Source: Fibrobacter sp. (GTDB taxonomy: Bacteria > Fibrobacterota > Chitinivibrionia > Chitinivibrionales > Chitinispirillaceae). Taken from it: a DNA stretch of 36,422 nt. Below, one piece after another: positions 25,090 through 34,116 of the stretch. The DNA is taken from the NCBI GenBank assembly GCA_012513915.1, contig JAAZBG010000009.1, forward strand, positions 1 through 36,422, written 5' to 3'. The notes under the pieces were generated by a model. It worked only from the letters and a program-made list of their open reading frames with translations, was not told the origin of the DNA and ran no database searches. Numbering within the stretch: the stretch's first letter is position 1; the number at the start of each line of letters is the position of its first letter. The translations under genes and the position numbers were made by a program.

Positions 25090-25806
25090 ATGATGTTTAA
25101 AGGATATTTGTTGAAATGTACCATTAAGATCTGGCAGCTTTGGATTGTCCTTTTGATTCTTAGTTTTACCGGTTATATAGTATGTCTGTTTGACTCTTTT
25201 GATACCGGCCCCGGAAAAAAAATAATTCCTTTTTTATTCATACTTACTATTGCAATCTGGATATATCTTTCGGTAAGAGTTTTTCGTTATGTAATCAGGT
25301 TGCGTCACTTTTTTCGCAGACTTCTGGCAAATGACTACAGTTGCGGAGTAAAGGATATCCACTGGATTAAGGATGAAATTTCGGAACTGACCTCGTTGAT
25401 TAATAAGTCTGCAGATCAGATTCGCAAATATGATGATCTTCGGGCCGACCGGACTGGTTTGAGTTTCCGTGCAATGGATTCACTTTTCAGAAATAATGCA
25501 CAGCCAATTATTCTTGCTGATATGGAAAAGAAGCATTTCAGGTTGAATCAAAATGCACTTGAGTTGTTTGATGTGCGTCAGGATATGTATAGTTTTGATG
25601 CGATTGAACAACAGGAGCCGAACGAGCATTTTTTCAAGACATTTATTGTTACTGCACTAAAAGACGCGGTAGTAACAGAGTTTTCATCAATGTTGCAGCT
25701 TCCACAAAAAAGTAATCCTAAAAAAGTAAATTTCCGGTTTGAACCTTTAAAAAATAACAATGAAAAAGTCCGGATAGTTTTTCTTTATGTAAGAAACGGT
25801 CAGTAG
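25090..25806 (+). CDS. Membrane-anchored HAMP/PAS-like sensor without output domain, in the potassium operon
   Basis: The protein is 238 aa. Two membrane segments (~14-34 and ~44-66) are separated by a ~10-residue loop. A HAMP-like helical linker (~67-120) follows with FFRRLLANDYSC and ISELTSLINKSADQIRKYDD. Then comes a PAS-like domain (~125-235): MDSLFRNNAQPIILADMEKK, FRLNQNALELFDV. This looks like the input half of a histidine kinase (membrane pair, linker, PAS), but no kinase, GGDEF, EAL or methyl-accepting part follows and the stop is clean. The gene starts 3 bases after trkA, so it is co-translated. It may sense membrane or ionic state and touch the Trk channel, but that is inference. 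HAMP and PAS calls are by pattern and moderately sure. Confidence 0.7.
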   Translation: MMFKGYLLKCTIKIWQLWIVLLILSFTGYIVCLFDSFDTGPGKKIIPFLFILTIAIWIYLSVRVFRYVIRLRHFFRRLLANDYSCGVKDIHWIKDEISELTSLINKSADQIRKYDDLRADRTGLSFRAMDSLFRNNAQPIILADMEKKHFRLNQNALELFDVRQDMYSFDAIEQQEPNEHFFKTFIVTALKDAVVTEFSSMLQLPQKSNPKKVNFRFEPLKNNNEKVRIVFLYVRNGQ

Positions 25807-25890
25807 TAATTATTTATTATACTAAATACCAACATCGATTATTTTCACGGTACGGGAATAAGTGTACATTTTTTTATAGGGCAGGAGTAC

Positions 25891-26562
25891 ATGGATGATA
25901 AACTTCAGAGAATAATTCAATTTCTGAGGAAGAATAATAACCACTACTTTGAAACATCTGATATCGCTTACCATTTAAAATTTGATGAACAGTACACGAA
26001 TGATGCGCTTTTGTATCTTAATCAAATTCAGTTTGTTACGCTGTCTAATGATCCTCAGGGTAATGCCGTGTGGTATGCTGCAGAACACTGGAATCAGGAT
26101 GCAACAGAGTGCGTTTTCGAACAACAGATTGATACTGTTGCCGGAAAGGATATATCAGATGAAGGATCACACAATAATCATGCATTTCATGCGCTGATCG
26201 AAAATGTTGAGAAGGAGAAGAAACCTTTTCCTCTCGGGTTGTTTATTGTCAGTGTGGGATTTATATTGTTAATCGGCTCGTCGTTGTACATCGGAAAACG
26301 GTATGTTGATCGTAAATTTGATGAGCTTGTGATTCGTGTCAATGCAGCAGCTACAAAGTCGGAATTTACATTATTTAGCGAGAAAGCAATCTCTAATGAT
26401 GAAATGCTTGGGCTGAAAACGGAAGCGCTTTCAGGGAGGATCGATTCAACAGTTACTGCTATTGACTCTCTTTGTGTTAAGGATTCTCTTATTCAGAAAC
26501 AGATTGTGGATTTTGATCAGAAATTGAAAGCAGATCTTAAACGGTATTTCAGACGGCGATAA
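25891..26562 (+). CDS. Winged-helix-like domain, single membrane segment and coiled coil; function unknown
   Basis: The protein is 223 aa. Residues ~1-65 resemble a winged helix: LQRIIQFLRKNNNHYFETSD, IAYHLKFDEQ, NDALLYLNQIQFV and a wing ending AVWYAAE. A hydrophilic linker leads to one membrane segment (~113-135, PLGLFIVSVGFILLIGSSLYIG). The C-terminal ~85 residues are charged helix suited to a coiled coil. There is no signal peptide, so the winged helix is expected in the cytoplasm and the coiled coil in the periplasm. Such a layout recalls membrane-bound one-component regulators like CadC or ToxR, though those differ in sequence. CAGGAG fixes the ATG. It lies 84 bases after the PAS gene. 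Whether it binds DNA cannot be told. Confidence 0.7.
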   Translation: MDDKLQRIIQFLRKNNNHYFETSDIAYHLKFDEQYTNDALLYLNQIQFVTLSNDPQGNAVWYAAEHWNQDATECVFEQQIDTVAGKDISDEGSHNNHAFHALIENVEKEKKPFPLGLFIVSVGFILLIGSSLYIGKRYVDRKFDELVIRVNAAATKSEFTLFSEKAISNDEMLGLKTEALSGRIDSTVTAIDSLCVKDSLIQKQIVDFDQKLKADLKRYFRRR

Positions 26563-26591
26563 GCTGCACTGAAAGCATGCAAGGATAGAAC

Positions 26592-28190
26592 GTGTCGGAT
26601 GAAACAGAGAAAACGACTGAAAATGTAAATGAAACAACAGCTCCGGTTGATAGAGTAAAAGGAAAAGCAAAGCCCAATGTCTGGTGTTTTACAACCTACT
26701 TTACTGAAGGATTTCCATTTGCTATTGTACGCATGATGTCATCTGTGTTTTTCACCGATATCGGCATGAAAGAGCGGTATCTCGGATATCTTAATTTTTT
26801 AGGAATTCCATGGAATCTGAAATTTTTATGGGCTCCACTCGTTGATATTTTTGGCAGTAAACGTACATGGATGATCGCGATTCAGTCCATTATTACGTTG
26901 TTAACCGCTGCGGTTGCAGTAATATGTTTTTCCAGCAGTAATAATAGTGACCCTGTATTATCGACATCAATTCTTGTTGTACTTTTTGTTGCGTTTGCGT
27001 TTGTGGCTGCAACAAATGATATCGTTATTGATGGTTACTATATAGAAGGGATACCGAACCAAAAAGAACAGGCTGCATATACAGGGTATCGTGTTTTTGC
27101 TTATCGTATTGCACTGATTGTTGCTAAATTTGGCATTATTTACGCTGTCGGAATGTATTCAAAATCAGCTGCAATCAAAACACTACCAGATGGGATCGTT
27201 GATATTTCTACGGCAGCAGGCATGAAAGTCATGTATGTTGCATGGGCATACGGATTTGGAGCAGCAGCACTTATTATGGGGCTGTTTACGTTGTTTCATG
27301 TTGTTGCATTGCCTGATTTTGAGACCCGGACAAAAAGTGTTTCATCAGCAAAAAAAGTTTATCAGGATTTTCTGCATTCGTTTTCATCATATCTCGAGAT
27401 TTCAGTTGAACGTACCAAAATAGCACTGTTAAGCGGTATCGGTGCATTTGTAGTTTTGTCAATTATCCTGGTTGCCTGTAAGCTAAGTTATGTCCAGGCT
27501 CTGGCGTATGGACTACTCGCCATGCTTACTTTTTTAATTGCTCAGTCCCGGCCACTGGTTGCGCTTAGCCTTGTCTTTATAATTTTTTATAAAATAGGTG
27601 ATGAGATAATCTTTTCGATGGGTACTCCGTTTTTGAAACGGTACCTGATGGTGTCAAATGATCAGCTTGCATGGATGACAGGACTTATCGGCCTTGTTGG
27701 TTCTATCGCAGGTACGACAATTGGTGGTTTATGGATTAAAAAAGTCGGGTTAAAAAAAGCTATCTGGCCGCTTACCCTAATCATGAATGTAAATATTGCA
27801 GCGTATATATGGCTTGCCTGGGCGCATCCATTGGCAACAGTCATGGTTGATGGCAAGGCGGTCCCACATCTTTCAGGTCTCATTACTATCAGTGCTGTAT
27901 ACTGTTATGAGCAGATTGCTGCAGGTTTAGGAAATGCTGTACTGATTGTTTACATTTTAAAAACGTGCAAAAAAGAGTTTAAAGCCGGACACTATGCCAT
28001 TGGCTCCGCTTTTATGTCAGTTTTTTCATCAATTTTCGGCGGATTCGGAGGAATTATTGTTGAGAAAATGGGGTATATGAATCTGTTTGTAATAGGTCTC
28101 TTTGCAACAATTCCCGCAATGGCGCTCATGTTTTTTGTAAGAATTCCTGAGGAGCAGACGTCGGAAAAGAGTGCTGCAAATAACAAGTAA
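26592..28190 (+). CDS. AmpG-like major facilitator transporter (PAT family)
   Basis: The protein is 532 aa, with ~30 polar N-terminal residues, then 12-14 membrane segments. The opening WCFTTYFTEGFPFAIVRMMS and the segment PWNLKFLWAPLVDIFGSKR are the signature of the AmpG/acetyl-CoA transporter (PAT) group of the major facilitator superfamily. NDIVIDGYYIEG lies in the next cytoplasmic loop. AmpG imports anhydro-muropeptides for cell-wall recycling; other members move acetyl-CoA or siderophores, so the substrate is open. The start is GTG at 26592, with AAGGA 7 bases before; it lies 29 bases after the winged-helix gene and may be in the same transcript. No ampD, ampC or nagZ neighbour is present to support recycling. 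Confidence 0.85.
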   Translation: MSDETEKTTENVNETTAPVDRVKGKAKPNVWCFTTYFTEGFPFAIVRMMSSVFFTDIGMKERYLGYLNFLGIPWNLKFLWAPLVDIFGSKRTWMIAIQSIITLLTAAVAVICFSSSNNSDPVLSTSILVVLFVAFAFVAATNDIVIDGYYIEGIPNQKEQAAYTGYRVFAYRIALIVAKFGIIYAVGMYSKSAAIKTLPDGIVDISTAAGMKVMYVAWAYGFGAAALIMGLFTLFHVVALPDFETRTKSVSSAKKVYQDFLHSFSSYLEISVERTKIALLSGIGAFVVLSIILVACKLSYVQALAYGLLAMLTFLIAQSRPLVALSLVFIIFYKIGDEIIFSMGTPFLKRYLMVSNDQLAWMTGLIGLVGSIAGTTIGGLWIKKVGLKKAIWPLTLIMNVNIAAYIWLAWAHPLATVMVDGKAVPHLSGLITISAVYCYEQIAAGLGNAVLIVYILKTCKKEFKAGHYAIGSAFMSVFSSIFGGFGGIIVEKMGYMNLFVIGLFATIPAMALMFFVRIPEEQTSEKSAANNK

Positions 28191-28534
28191 CTGGTGGTTT
28201 TCAAATCCGGATATTGCACTCTGGTGGTAGAAAACTACACACTAATTAAAGAAAAAATAGAAAAAAACTACCCAATTCCAAAAAATTTTATTATATTACT
28301 CGGCCATTGTTGTACCCCTTGTTGCTGACTCTGCAATTTGCCATTATCGGCAAAAAAGTATTTCGCAGCAAATGATTGTAAGGTACTGCTGAATCAATGT
28401 TGTACAGCTGAATCAAAAATATGGTTGTACCATTCAGAATCTACCGATCAAAGCAATAAATGTGGTGCACAGGGATGAACAATTATCATATAATGTACAT
28501 GAAACGCTATTTCAAGTGAGAGGTTTTACTGTTT
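28191..28534. other. Intergenic region before fusA with repeated GTTGTAC motifs
   Basis: These 344 bases hold no convincing gene. A short dyad GTAG-AAAA-CTAC lies about 35 bases after the transporter stop, without a T-run. GTTGTAC occurs at 28309-28315, 28399-28405 and 28424-28430. A TTGCC/GGCAA mini-hairpin lies near 28337-28352. The fusA leader has GAGAGG about 12 bases before the ATG. No -10/-35 pair stands out. Confidence 0.4.
28388..28430 (+). repeat. Direct repeat upstream of fusA (GCTGAATCAA ... GTTGTAC twice)
   Basis: GCTGAATCAA at 28388-28397 is followed by GTTGTAC at 28399-28405. The same 10-mer returns at 28407-28416, followed by GTTGTAC at 28424-28430. It ends 104 bases before the fusA ATG and could be a regulator site or a duplicated promoter element. 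Confidence 0.5.
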
Positions 28535-30625
28535 ATGGCGACGAATCTTACCAAAATGCGCAATCTGGGAATCAGCGCACACATTGACTCCGGGAAAACA
28601 ACGCTTTCCGAGCGTATCCTGTACTTCTGTCAGAAAATCCACGCTATTCATGAAGTTAAAGGTAAAGACGGCGTTGGTGCAACAATGGACTCAATGGATC
28701 TCGAACGTGAGCGCGGTATTACTATAGCTTCCGCAGCAACCAACGTAACCTGGAAAGATTATGATATCAATATCATTGATACTCCGGGACACGTTGACTT
28801 TACAATTGAAGTTGAACGTGCATTGCGCGTGCTTGATGGTGCTATTCTTGTATTGTGCTCTGTCGGTGGTGTTCAGTCTCAGTCAATTACTGTTGATCGT
28901 CAGTTAAAAAGATATAATGTGCCTCGTCTTGCATTTGTAAATAAGTGTGACCGTTCCGGTGCAAATCCATTCCGCGTAAAAGATCAGCTTCGCGAAAAAC
29001 TTGGTCATAATGCTGTTATGGTTCAGATACCTGTCGGTCTTGAGGATAAACTTGAAGGTGTTGTTGACCTCGTTACCATGAAGGCATACTACTTTGATGG
29101 TAAAAGTGGTGATGATATCCGCATTGAGGAAATTCCGGCAGATCTCGTTGACCAGGCCAAAGAGTATCGTGATATCATGCTTGATGCAGTTTCGATGTAT
29201 TCCGATGAGCTTGCTGAAGCATACCTTGAGGGAACCGAGACTGAAAAGCAGATTCGTGATGCAATCCGTAAAGGTACACTTTCACTCGAACTTACACCGG
29301 TATTCTGTGGCTCTGCTTATAAAAATAAGGGAATCCAGCTCCTGCTTGATGGTGTTCTCAACTATCTTCCGGATCCCTCAGAGGTTGATTACCATGCGCT
29401 TGATCTTGATAAAAACGAAGCAAAAGTTCCTATCATTCCAAGCAGCGATGAACCTTGCATCTGTCTTGCTTTCAAACTTGAGGATGGACAGTACGGCCAG
29501 CTTACCTATATTCGTGTTTATCAGGGTTCTATCAAAAAAGGACTTGAACTGACTAATACCCGTAACGGCAGACGTTTCAAGGTTGGGCGTCTTATCCGGA
29601 TGCATTCAAATTCAATGGAAGATATTGATTACGCAGGTTGTGGTGATATCGTTGCGCTCTTCGGTGTTGACTGTGCATCAGGTGATACATTTACCGAAAA
29701 CGGTATGAACTATGCAATGAGTACCATGTTTGTTCCTGAACCGGTTATCTCTCTTGCGATTAAACCGAAAGACAAAAAGTCTGCAGATAACCTTTCAAAG
29801 GCACTTAACAGATTCACCAAGGAAGATCCTACTTTCCGTACGTTTGTTGATCAGGAATCAAATGAAACTATTATTAAGGGTATGGGAGAGCTTCATCTTG
29901 AAATTTATATTGAACGTATGAAGCGAGAGTACAAGATTGAGCTTGAAACCGGTATGCCTCAGGTGGCGTATCGCGAAACAGTTACTCAGTCTGCACGTTT
30001 TGACTATACTCATAAAAAGCAGACTGGTGGATCCGGTCAGTACGGACGGGTTGCCGGTATTCTTGAGCCAAATGTCGACAAAGATTATGAGTTTGTTGAC
30101 AATATCAAAGGTGGTGTGATTCCAAACGAATATATTCCATCATGCGATAAAGGTTTCAAACAGTGCGTACCAAAAGGAAAGATTATCGGTTTCCCGATCG
30201 TTGGGGTTAGACTTACCATCGATGACGGATCATTCCATCCGGTTGACTCATCAGACATCGCTTTCCAGCAGGCAGCTATCGGTGCATTCTGGCAGGCATT
30301 CGAGAAGGCAAAACCGGAAATTCTTGAACCGATTATGAGGGTATCTGTTGAGGGACCGACTGAATTTCAGGGAAATATCTTGGGTTCTATAAACCAGCGC
30401 CGTGGTATCATTGTAAGTACTACTGAAGAGGCAAATTTCACACGTGTTGACGCAGAAGTTCCTCTTAGCGAAATGTTTGGTTATTCAACTGTGTTGCGGT
30501 CTTTGACACAGGGAAAAGCTGAATTTAGCATGGAGTTCTGTAAGTACGGTAAAGTACCAAACGCTCTGGCTGATGAGCTTAAGAAGAAGTACGAAGAGAA
30601 AAAGAAAAACGAAGCCAAGAAGTAA
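28535..30625 (+). CDS. fusA: Elongation factor G, mitochondrial/spd EFG1-type
   Basis: The protein is 696 aa with all five EF-G domains. G1 is AHIDSGKT (15-22), G2 RGIT (60-63), G3 DTPGH (82-86), G4 NKCD (136-139) and G5 GSAY. The run [19 protein letters not shown] is the mark of mitochondrial EFG1 and of the spdEFG1 group of spirochaetes, planctomycetes and delta-proteobacteria, rather than of standard bacterial EF-G (AHIDAGKTTTTER). It moves tRNA and mRNA through the ribosome with GTP. In organisms with this type a second protein, spdEFG2, often handles ribosome recycling. Cys in NKCD replaces the usual Met or Leu. No rpsL, rpsG or tuf gene is adjacent, unlike the classic str operon. A P-loop ATPase gene follows after 22 bases. 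Confidence 0.95.
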   Translation: MATNLTKMRNLGISAHIDSGKTTLSERILYFCQKIHAIHEVKGKDGVGATMDSMDLERERGITIASAATNVTWKDYDINIIDTPGHVDFTIEVERALRVLDGAILVLCSVGGVQSQSITVDRQLKRYNVPRLAFVNKCDRSGANPFRVKDQLREKLGHNAVMVQIPVGLEDKLEGVVDLVTMKAYYFDGKSGDDIRIEEIPADLVDQAKEYRDIMLDAVSMYSDELAEAYLEGTETEKQIRDAIRKGTLSLELTPVFCGSAYKNKGIQLLLDGVLNYLPDPSEVDYHALDLDKNEAKVPIIPSSDEPCICLAFKLEDGQYGQLTYIRVYQGSIKKGLELTNTRNGRRFKVGRLIRMHSNSMEDIDYAGCGDIVALFGVDCASGDTFTENGMNYAMSTMFVPEPVISLAIKPKDKKSADNLSKALNRFTKEDPTFRTFVDQESNETIIKGMGELHLEIYIERMKREYKIELETGMPQVAYRETVTQSARFDYTHKKQTGGSGQYGRVAGILEPNVDKDYEFVDNIKGGVIPNEYIPSCDKGFKQCVPKGKIIGFPIVGVRLTIDDGSFHPVDSSDIAFQQAAIGAFWQAFEKAKPEILEPIMRVSVEGPTEFQGNILGSINQRRGIIVSTTEEANFTRVDAEVPLSEMFGYSTVLRSLTQGKAEFSMEFCKYGKVPNALADELKKKYEEKKKNEAKK

Positions 30626-30647
30626 GCCTAACAAAGGAGACCGCACG

Positions 30648-31355
30648 ATGATCCGTAAAGAGCTCAACACGAGAAGTCCACTGCGCATTCTTGAGAAATC
30701 AACGCACGGTGGTGTCGGTAAAGGCAATATTGGTGTAATTGCGGCGTGTAAAGGCATCGGGAAAACCGCATGTCTTGTGCATCTTGCAACAGATAAGCTT
30801 TTTCAGGAAAAAAATGTGATCCATGTGTCGTTTTCAACTGACACAAGTCATATTGTGGCCTGGTATGAAGATATTTTTGAAGAGATTGCAAAACGGTATA
30901 AGCTTGATAACGCTATGGATGTTCATGATGATATCATACGAAATCGTGTGATCATGAACTTTCGCCAGGATGGTGTAAGTGCTGATCAGGTTAACAAAAG
31001 CATCGAATCAATGATAAAAGACGGGCATTTTACTGCAGATAGTGTTATCATTGATGGGTATGACTTTTCTAAGATCACGAAGGATGATTTTGCCTGCTTT
31101 AAAAAGATGGCAGAAGCACTTCAAATTGAGGTCTGGTTTAGTGTAACACTTCCTAAAGATGGTCTGGTTCTCGATTCAAACGGGATGCCAACGGTCTTGA
31201 ATGATGTGGCTTCAGATGTAGCAATTGTGATCGTTTTAGAGCCAATGGACTCGTTTGTCCGTCTTAAGCTTGTTAAAGATCATGAAGTTATTCCTGGAGA
31301 GAAACTGAATTTAAAACTTGACACTCAGATCCTTCTGATTGCGGAAGAGGCCTGA
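30648..31355 (+). CDS. RecA/KaiC-like P-loop ATPase of unknown role, linked to fusA
   Basis: The protein is 235 aa. A Walker A-like loop A-C-K-G-I-G-K-T (33-40, with Lys39 and Thr40) follows the strand GNIGVIAA. A Walker B-like strand SVIIDGYDF ends in Asp136. This order, with a short N-terminal helix and no second domain, resembles the RecA/KaiC core. No zinc finger, helicase or partition motif is visible. The start is the ATG at 30648, behind AAAGGAG; the frame runs upstream into fusA but without a ribosome site. It lies 22 bases after fusA and 67 bases before an anchored-protein gene, so it is probably co-transcribed with EF-G. A GTP- or ATP-dependent role near translation is only a guess from position. 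Confidence 0.75.
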   Translation: MIRKELNTRSPLRILEKSTHGGVGKGNIGVIAACKGIGKTACLVHLATDKLFQEKNVIHVSFSTDTSHIVAWYEDIFEEIAKRYKLDNAMDVHDDIIRNRVIMNFRQDGVSADQVNKSIESMIKDGHFTADSVIIDGYDFSKITKDDFACFKKMAEALQIEVWFSVTLPKDGLVLDSNGMPTVLNDVASDVAIVIVLEPMDSFVRLKLVKDHEVIPGEKLNLKLDTQILLIAEEA

Positions 31356-31422
31356 AAGGTTACTCCTGAAAAACAATAACCCTTTCAGTGCGGTGTACTT
31401 ACTGTTTCTGAGGCGGGTTTTT

Positions 31423-32184
31423 ATGAAATTAAAACTGCATATACCGACGTTGATTCTTTCAGCTGAAGTATTTGCAGTTTTTTCTTTTTTTGCATACTCA
31501 TCTGATTTTTCCACTCGCGTACCATACAATCTGGCTATCCCGAAAATATCAATCGGTTTTGAAAAGGACTCAAAAACGTGTTCAAGAGTGAGAATCTTTT
31601 TCGACAAGTCAGACGATTTCTATGTACTAACTCAAACCGATGATATGTTTGTTAAGGTTGGAAGAAACGGACAGGAAAAGAAGGTGTACAGGGAACCAGA
31701 GTATAAAGCATATATGATAACGGATTTTGAGGCGGCTCAGATTAATAAGGTTTGTACTGGTCTTATCACTACTCTTGAGCAATTTGAAAAGGATCTGCGG
31801 AACGAAAACTGGGGAAAATGTCTTTACCTTGATGCGTTCTTTCCAAATTTTCTGAACGGTTTCTATTACATGATGCTTATGGCGAAAGCAGGAAGTGATG
31901 ATGTACCTTTAGGTGCTAAAATTGATGAAAAGCTGTATGATATATCGTTGACATCATCCAAAACTGAAGACAGGATAAGAACCTGGTGCGCATCTATGGA
32001 ATATATTGTCAGTTTGCGAATTGCTGCAAAAGAGCTGGCGTATGAACTTAAGAACTGGCAAAAAAAAGAATTGACTAATCCAAAACGTGATCCCGAAATA
32101 TCGCAGGATTCCGGGATGTTTAAATCGCTTGTTTTTTTTGAAAAACTTTATTTTAATAAAGCTAAGACTTCCGGAAAAAAGTAA
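31423..32184 (+). CDS. Anchored or exported protein of unknown function
   Basis: The protein is 253 aa. A hydrophobic N-terminal segment (~6-28, PTLILSAEVFAVFSFFAY) could be a signal peptide or an anchor. The rest is soluble and mixed: a beta-type part (~45-95, SRVRIFFDKSDDFYVLTQTD) and then helices (~105-245) with WGKCLYLDAFFPNFLNGFYYMM and MEYIVSLRIAAKELAYELKNW. I recognise no family. I chose the ATG at 31423, after a GAGG site, so that the hydrophobic segment stands at the N-terminus; the frame extends 28 codons upstream with basic residues. Its neighbours are the P-loop ATPase before and gspE 197 bases after. No motif supports a role in secretion. Confidence 0.65.
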   Translation: MKLKLHIPTLILSAEVFAVFSFFAYSSDFSTRVPYNLAIPKISIGFEKDSKTCSRVRIFFDKSDDFYVLTQTDDMFVKVGRNGQEKKVYREPEYKAYMITDFEAAQINKVCTGLITTLEQFEKDLRNENWGKCLYLDAFFPNFLNGFYYMMLMAKAGSDDVPLGAKIDEKLYDISLTSSKTEDRIRTWCASMEYIVSLRIAAKELAYELKNWQKKELTNPKRDPEISQDSGMFKSLVFFEKLYFNKAKTSGKK

Positions 32185-32381
32185 TTCCTCTTTCAGTGTT
32201 CACTCAAAAATGTTATTTTATGCACACACCATTTAGTCTGATTGCTGGTAATGTTATATATTTATAAAATGTTTGTTCAGGCTGGTTTAATTCCGGTCTG
32301 ATGCTTTACTGTTGTGTCAATTATGTTTATATCAGAACATGATGGTATGATTTAGTGTTTTTTAATCAGTAGAGAAAATGA

Positions 32382-34103
32382 ATGATACGTAAACTTGGCG
32401 TAATACTTAAAAGTATGGTTCAGATTGACAGTGCGCTTCTTGATGAGGCTGCGTCAATTGCCAGGCATACAGGTGTACGTATTGGTGCTGTGCTGACAGA
32501 AAAATGCCAGATTCCTGAAAAAACCATTTATGAGGCACTTGCAGAGCAGTTTTCCATGGAATTTCTTCCAGGCATTGAGAATCAGGTGGCAATAGAACTT
32601 CTAAAGGAACTTCCAATAGAACTTTTTAAAGATAAACGTTGCATGCCACTAAGCTCTACTGAGACATCACTACGTATTGCAATCGCAGATCCGCTTGATT
32701 TTGACATTGTGTTACTGGCAGCGGTTTGCAGTAATCTTGTCGTTGATCCGGTACTTACATGTCCCTCCGAGATTGACAGAGTACATAAGATTCTGTTTGA
32801 AGGGGATTCGGTCTTTAAGCATAGCGCCGGAAAGATTTCACGGGAATATGAAAAACAGATGAAAGAGGATGAGTCGCTTTCGATTGATGAAATACGTCAG
32901 ACAACCGAAAGTGAACCTGTTGTCAAGCTCGCAAATCTGATTTTCGATGAAGCAATTAAAGTCGGGGCATCCGATATTCATATTGAACCGTCAGAGCATT
33001 TAGCGGTTGTCAGGTTCAGGGTTGATGGAATGCTAAAACAGCACACCGAAGTTTCAAAATGGATGTTCTCACCCCTTACATCCCGCATAAAAATTCTTGC
33101 GGATATTGATATCGCAGAACGAAGGATTCCTCAGGATGGTCGTATCCGGTATAGTGCTGATGGTCAGGTTTATGATTTTCGTGTGTCAACGCTCCCGACT
33201 CATTTTGGTGAAAAAACCGTTATCCGCGTCCTTAAACATGATAAAGCACTCATGGAGATACGGAATCTTGGTTTTTCACCAACAGATCTGAGCCGTATCA
33301 ATGAACTTGTTGAAAAACCACAGGGAATGATCTTTGTTACAGGACCCACCGGTAGTGGAAAAAGTTCAACACTCTTTGCATGTCTCAACCGCATTCGTCA
33401 TAAAGCAATTAATATAACAACGATTGAAAATCCGATTGAATACAAGCTTGATGGTGTTAACCAGGTACAGATTAATGAAAAGGCGGGAGTAACATTTGCT
33501 ACTGCCCTGCGTTCGATATTGCGTCAGGATCCGGATGTAATTCTTATTGGTGAGATTCGTGATAATGAGACAGCTCAGATTGCAGTGCAGGCATCACAGA
33601 CCGGACATCTGGTGTTTTCAACTCTTCACACTAATGATGCAATCAGTGCTGTTACACGGTTACGCGACCTGAGCATTCCCGGATTCCTTATATCGTCATC
33701 AATATTGGCAGTCATTGCACAGCGGCTTGTTCGTGTCCTTTGTCCTCATTGTAAAGAAAAAAGTGAATTGTCTGATGATATCAAATCACGCTGGAATACA
33801 CTGCTTGGCAGTTATCGTCTACCAGATTCTTATAATGCAAAGGGTTGCGAAAAATGTAACAGGAGCGGATACAAAGGCCGGATGGGAATCTATGAAATAG
33901 TAACAATTAATGAAACAATAAGAGCACTTATCGCTGAAAATGCTCCGGAAACAGTACTTCGCAAAACGCTGAGGGAAACCGGGTTTACAACACTTATTCA
34001 GGATGGTATTGCCAAAGTGGAGCGCGGATTGACATCACCGGAAGAGATCCTTCGTGTTGTGCTTGTTGAGGATGCTTTACAGATGGCGGAATCAGAATCG
34101 TAA
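32382..34103 (+). CDS. gspE: Type II secretion/type IV pilus assembly ATPase (GspE/PilB)
   Basis: The protein is 573 aa. The N-terminal region (~10-150) is the GspE/PilB N1-like domain. The ATPase core has Walker A GPTGSGKS (321-328), the Asp box TTIENPIEY (346-354), Walker B-like ILIGEIRD (387-394) and the His box TGHLVFSTLHTN (407-418). A tetracysteine zinc site follows: Cys454, Cys457, Cys489 and Cys492. These residues are complete, so it should be active. The hexamer at the inner membrane drives pilin or pseudopilin polymerisation. The secretin gene follows after 13 bases, but no pilC, gspF or pilin genes are visible in the window, so a pilus against secretion role is open. ATG 32382 and an ATG 11 codons later are both possible. 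Confidence 0.92.
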   Translation: MIRKLGVILKSMVQIDSALLDEAASIARHTGVRIGAVLTEKCQIPEKTIYEALAEQFSMEFLPGIENQVAIELLKELPIELFKDKRCMPLSSTETSLRIAIADPLDFDIVLLAAVCSNLVVDPVLTCPSEIDRVHKILFEGDSVFKHSAGKISREYEKQMKEDESLSIDEIRQTTESEPVVKLANLIFDEAIKVGASDIHIEPSEHLAVVRFRVDGMLKQHTEVSKWMFSPLTSRIKILADIDIAERRIPQDGRIRYSADGQVYDFRVSTLPTHFGEKTVIRVLKHDKALMEIRNLGFSPTDLSRINELVEKPQGMIFVTGPTGSGKSSTLFACLNRIRHKAINITTIENPIEYKLDGVNQVQINEKAGVTFATALRSILRQDPDVILIGEIRDNETAQIAVQASQTGHLVFSTLHTNDAISAVTRLRDLSIPGFLISSSILAVIAQRLVRVLCPHCKEKSELSDDIKSRWNTLLGSYRLPDSYNAKGCEKCNRSGYKGRMGIYEIVTINETIRALIAENAPETVLRKTLRETGFTTLIQDGIAKVERGLTSPEEILRVVLVEDALQMAESES

Positions 34104-34116
34104 AGGGATACTGTAT

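Noticed and set aside
28191-28300. Short dyad GTAG-AAAA-CTAC as terminator of the transporter gene
   Set aside because: The stem is only four pairs and A-rich sequence follows, not a U-run, on the plus strand.
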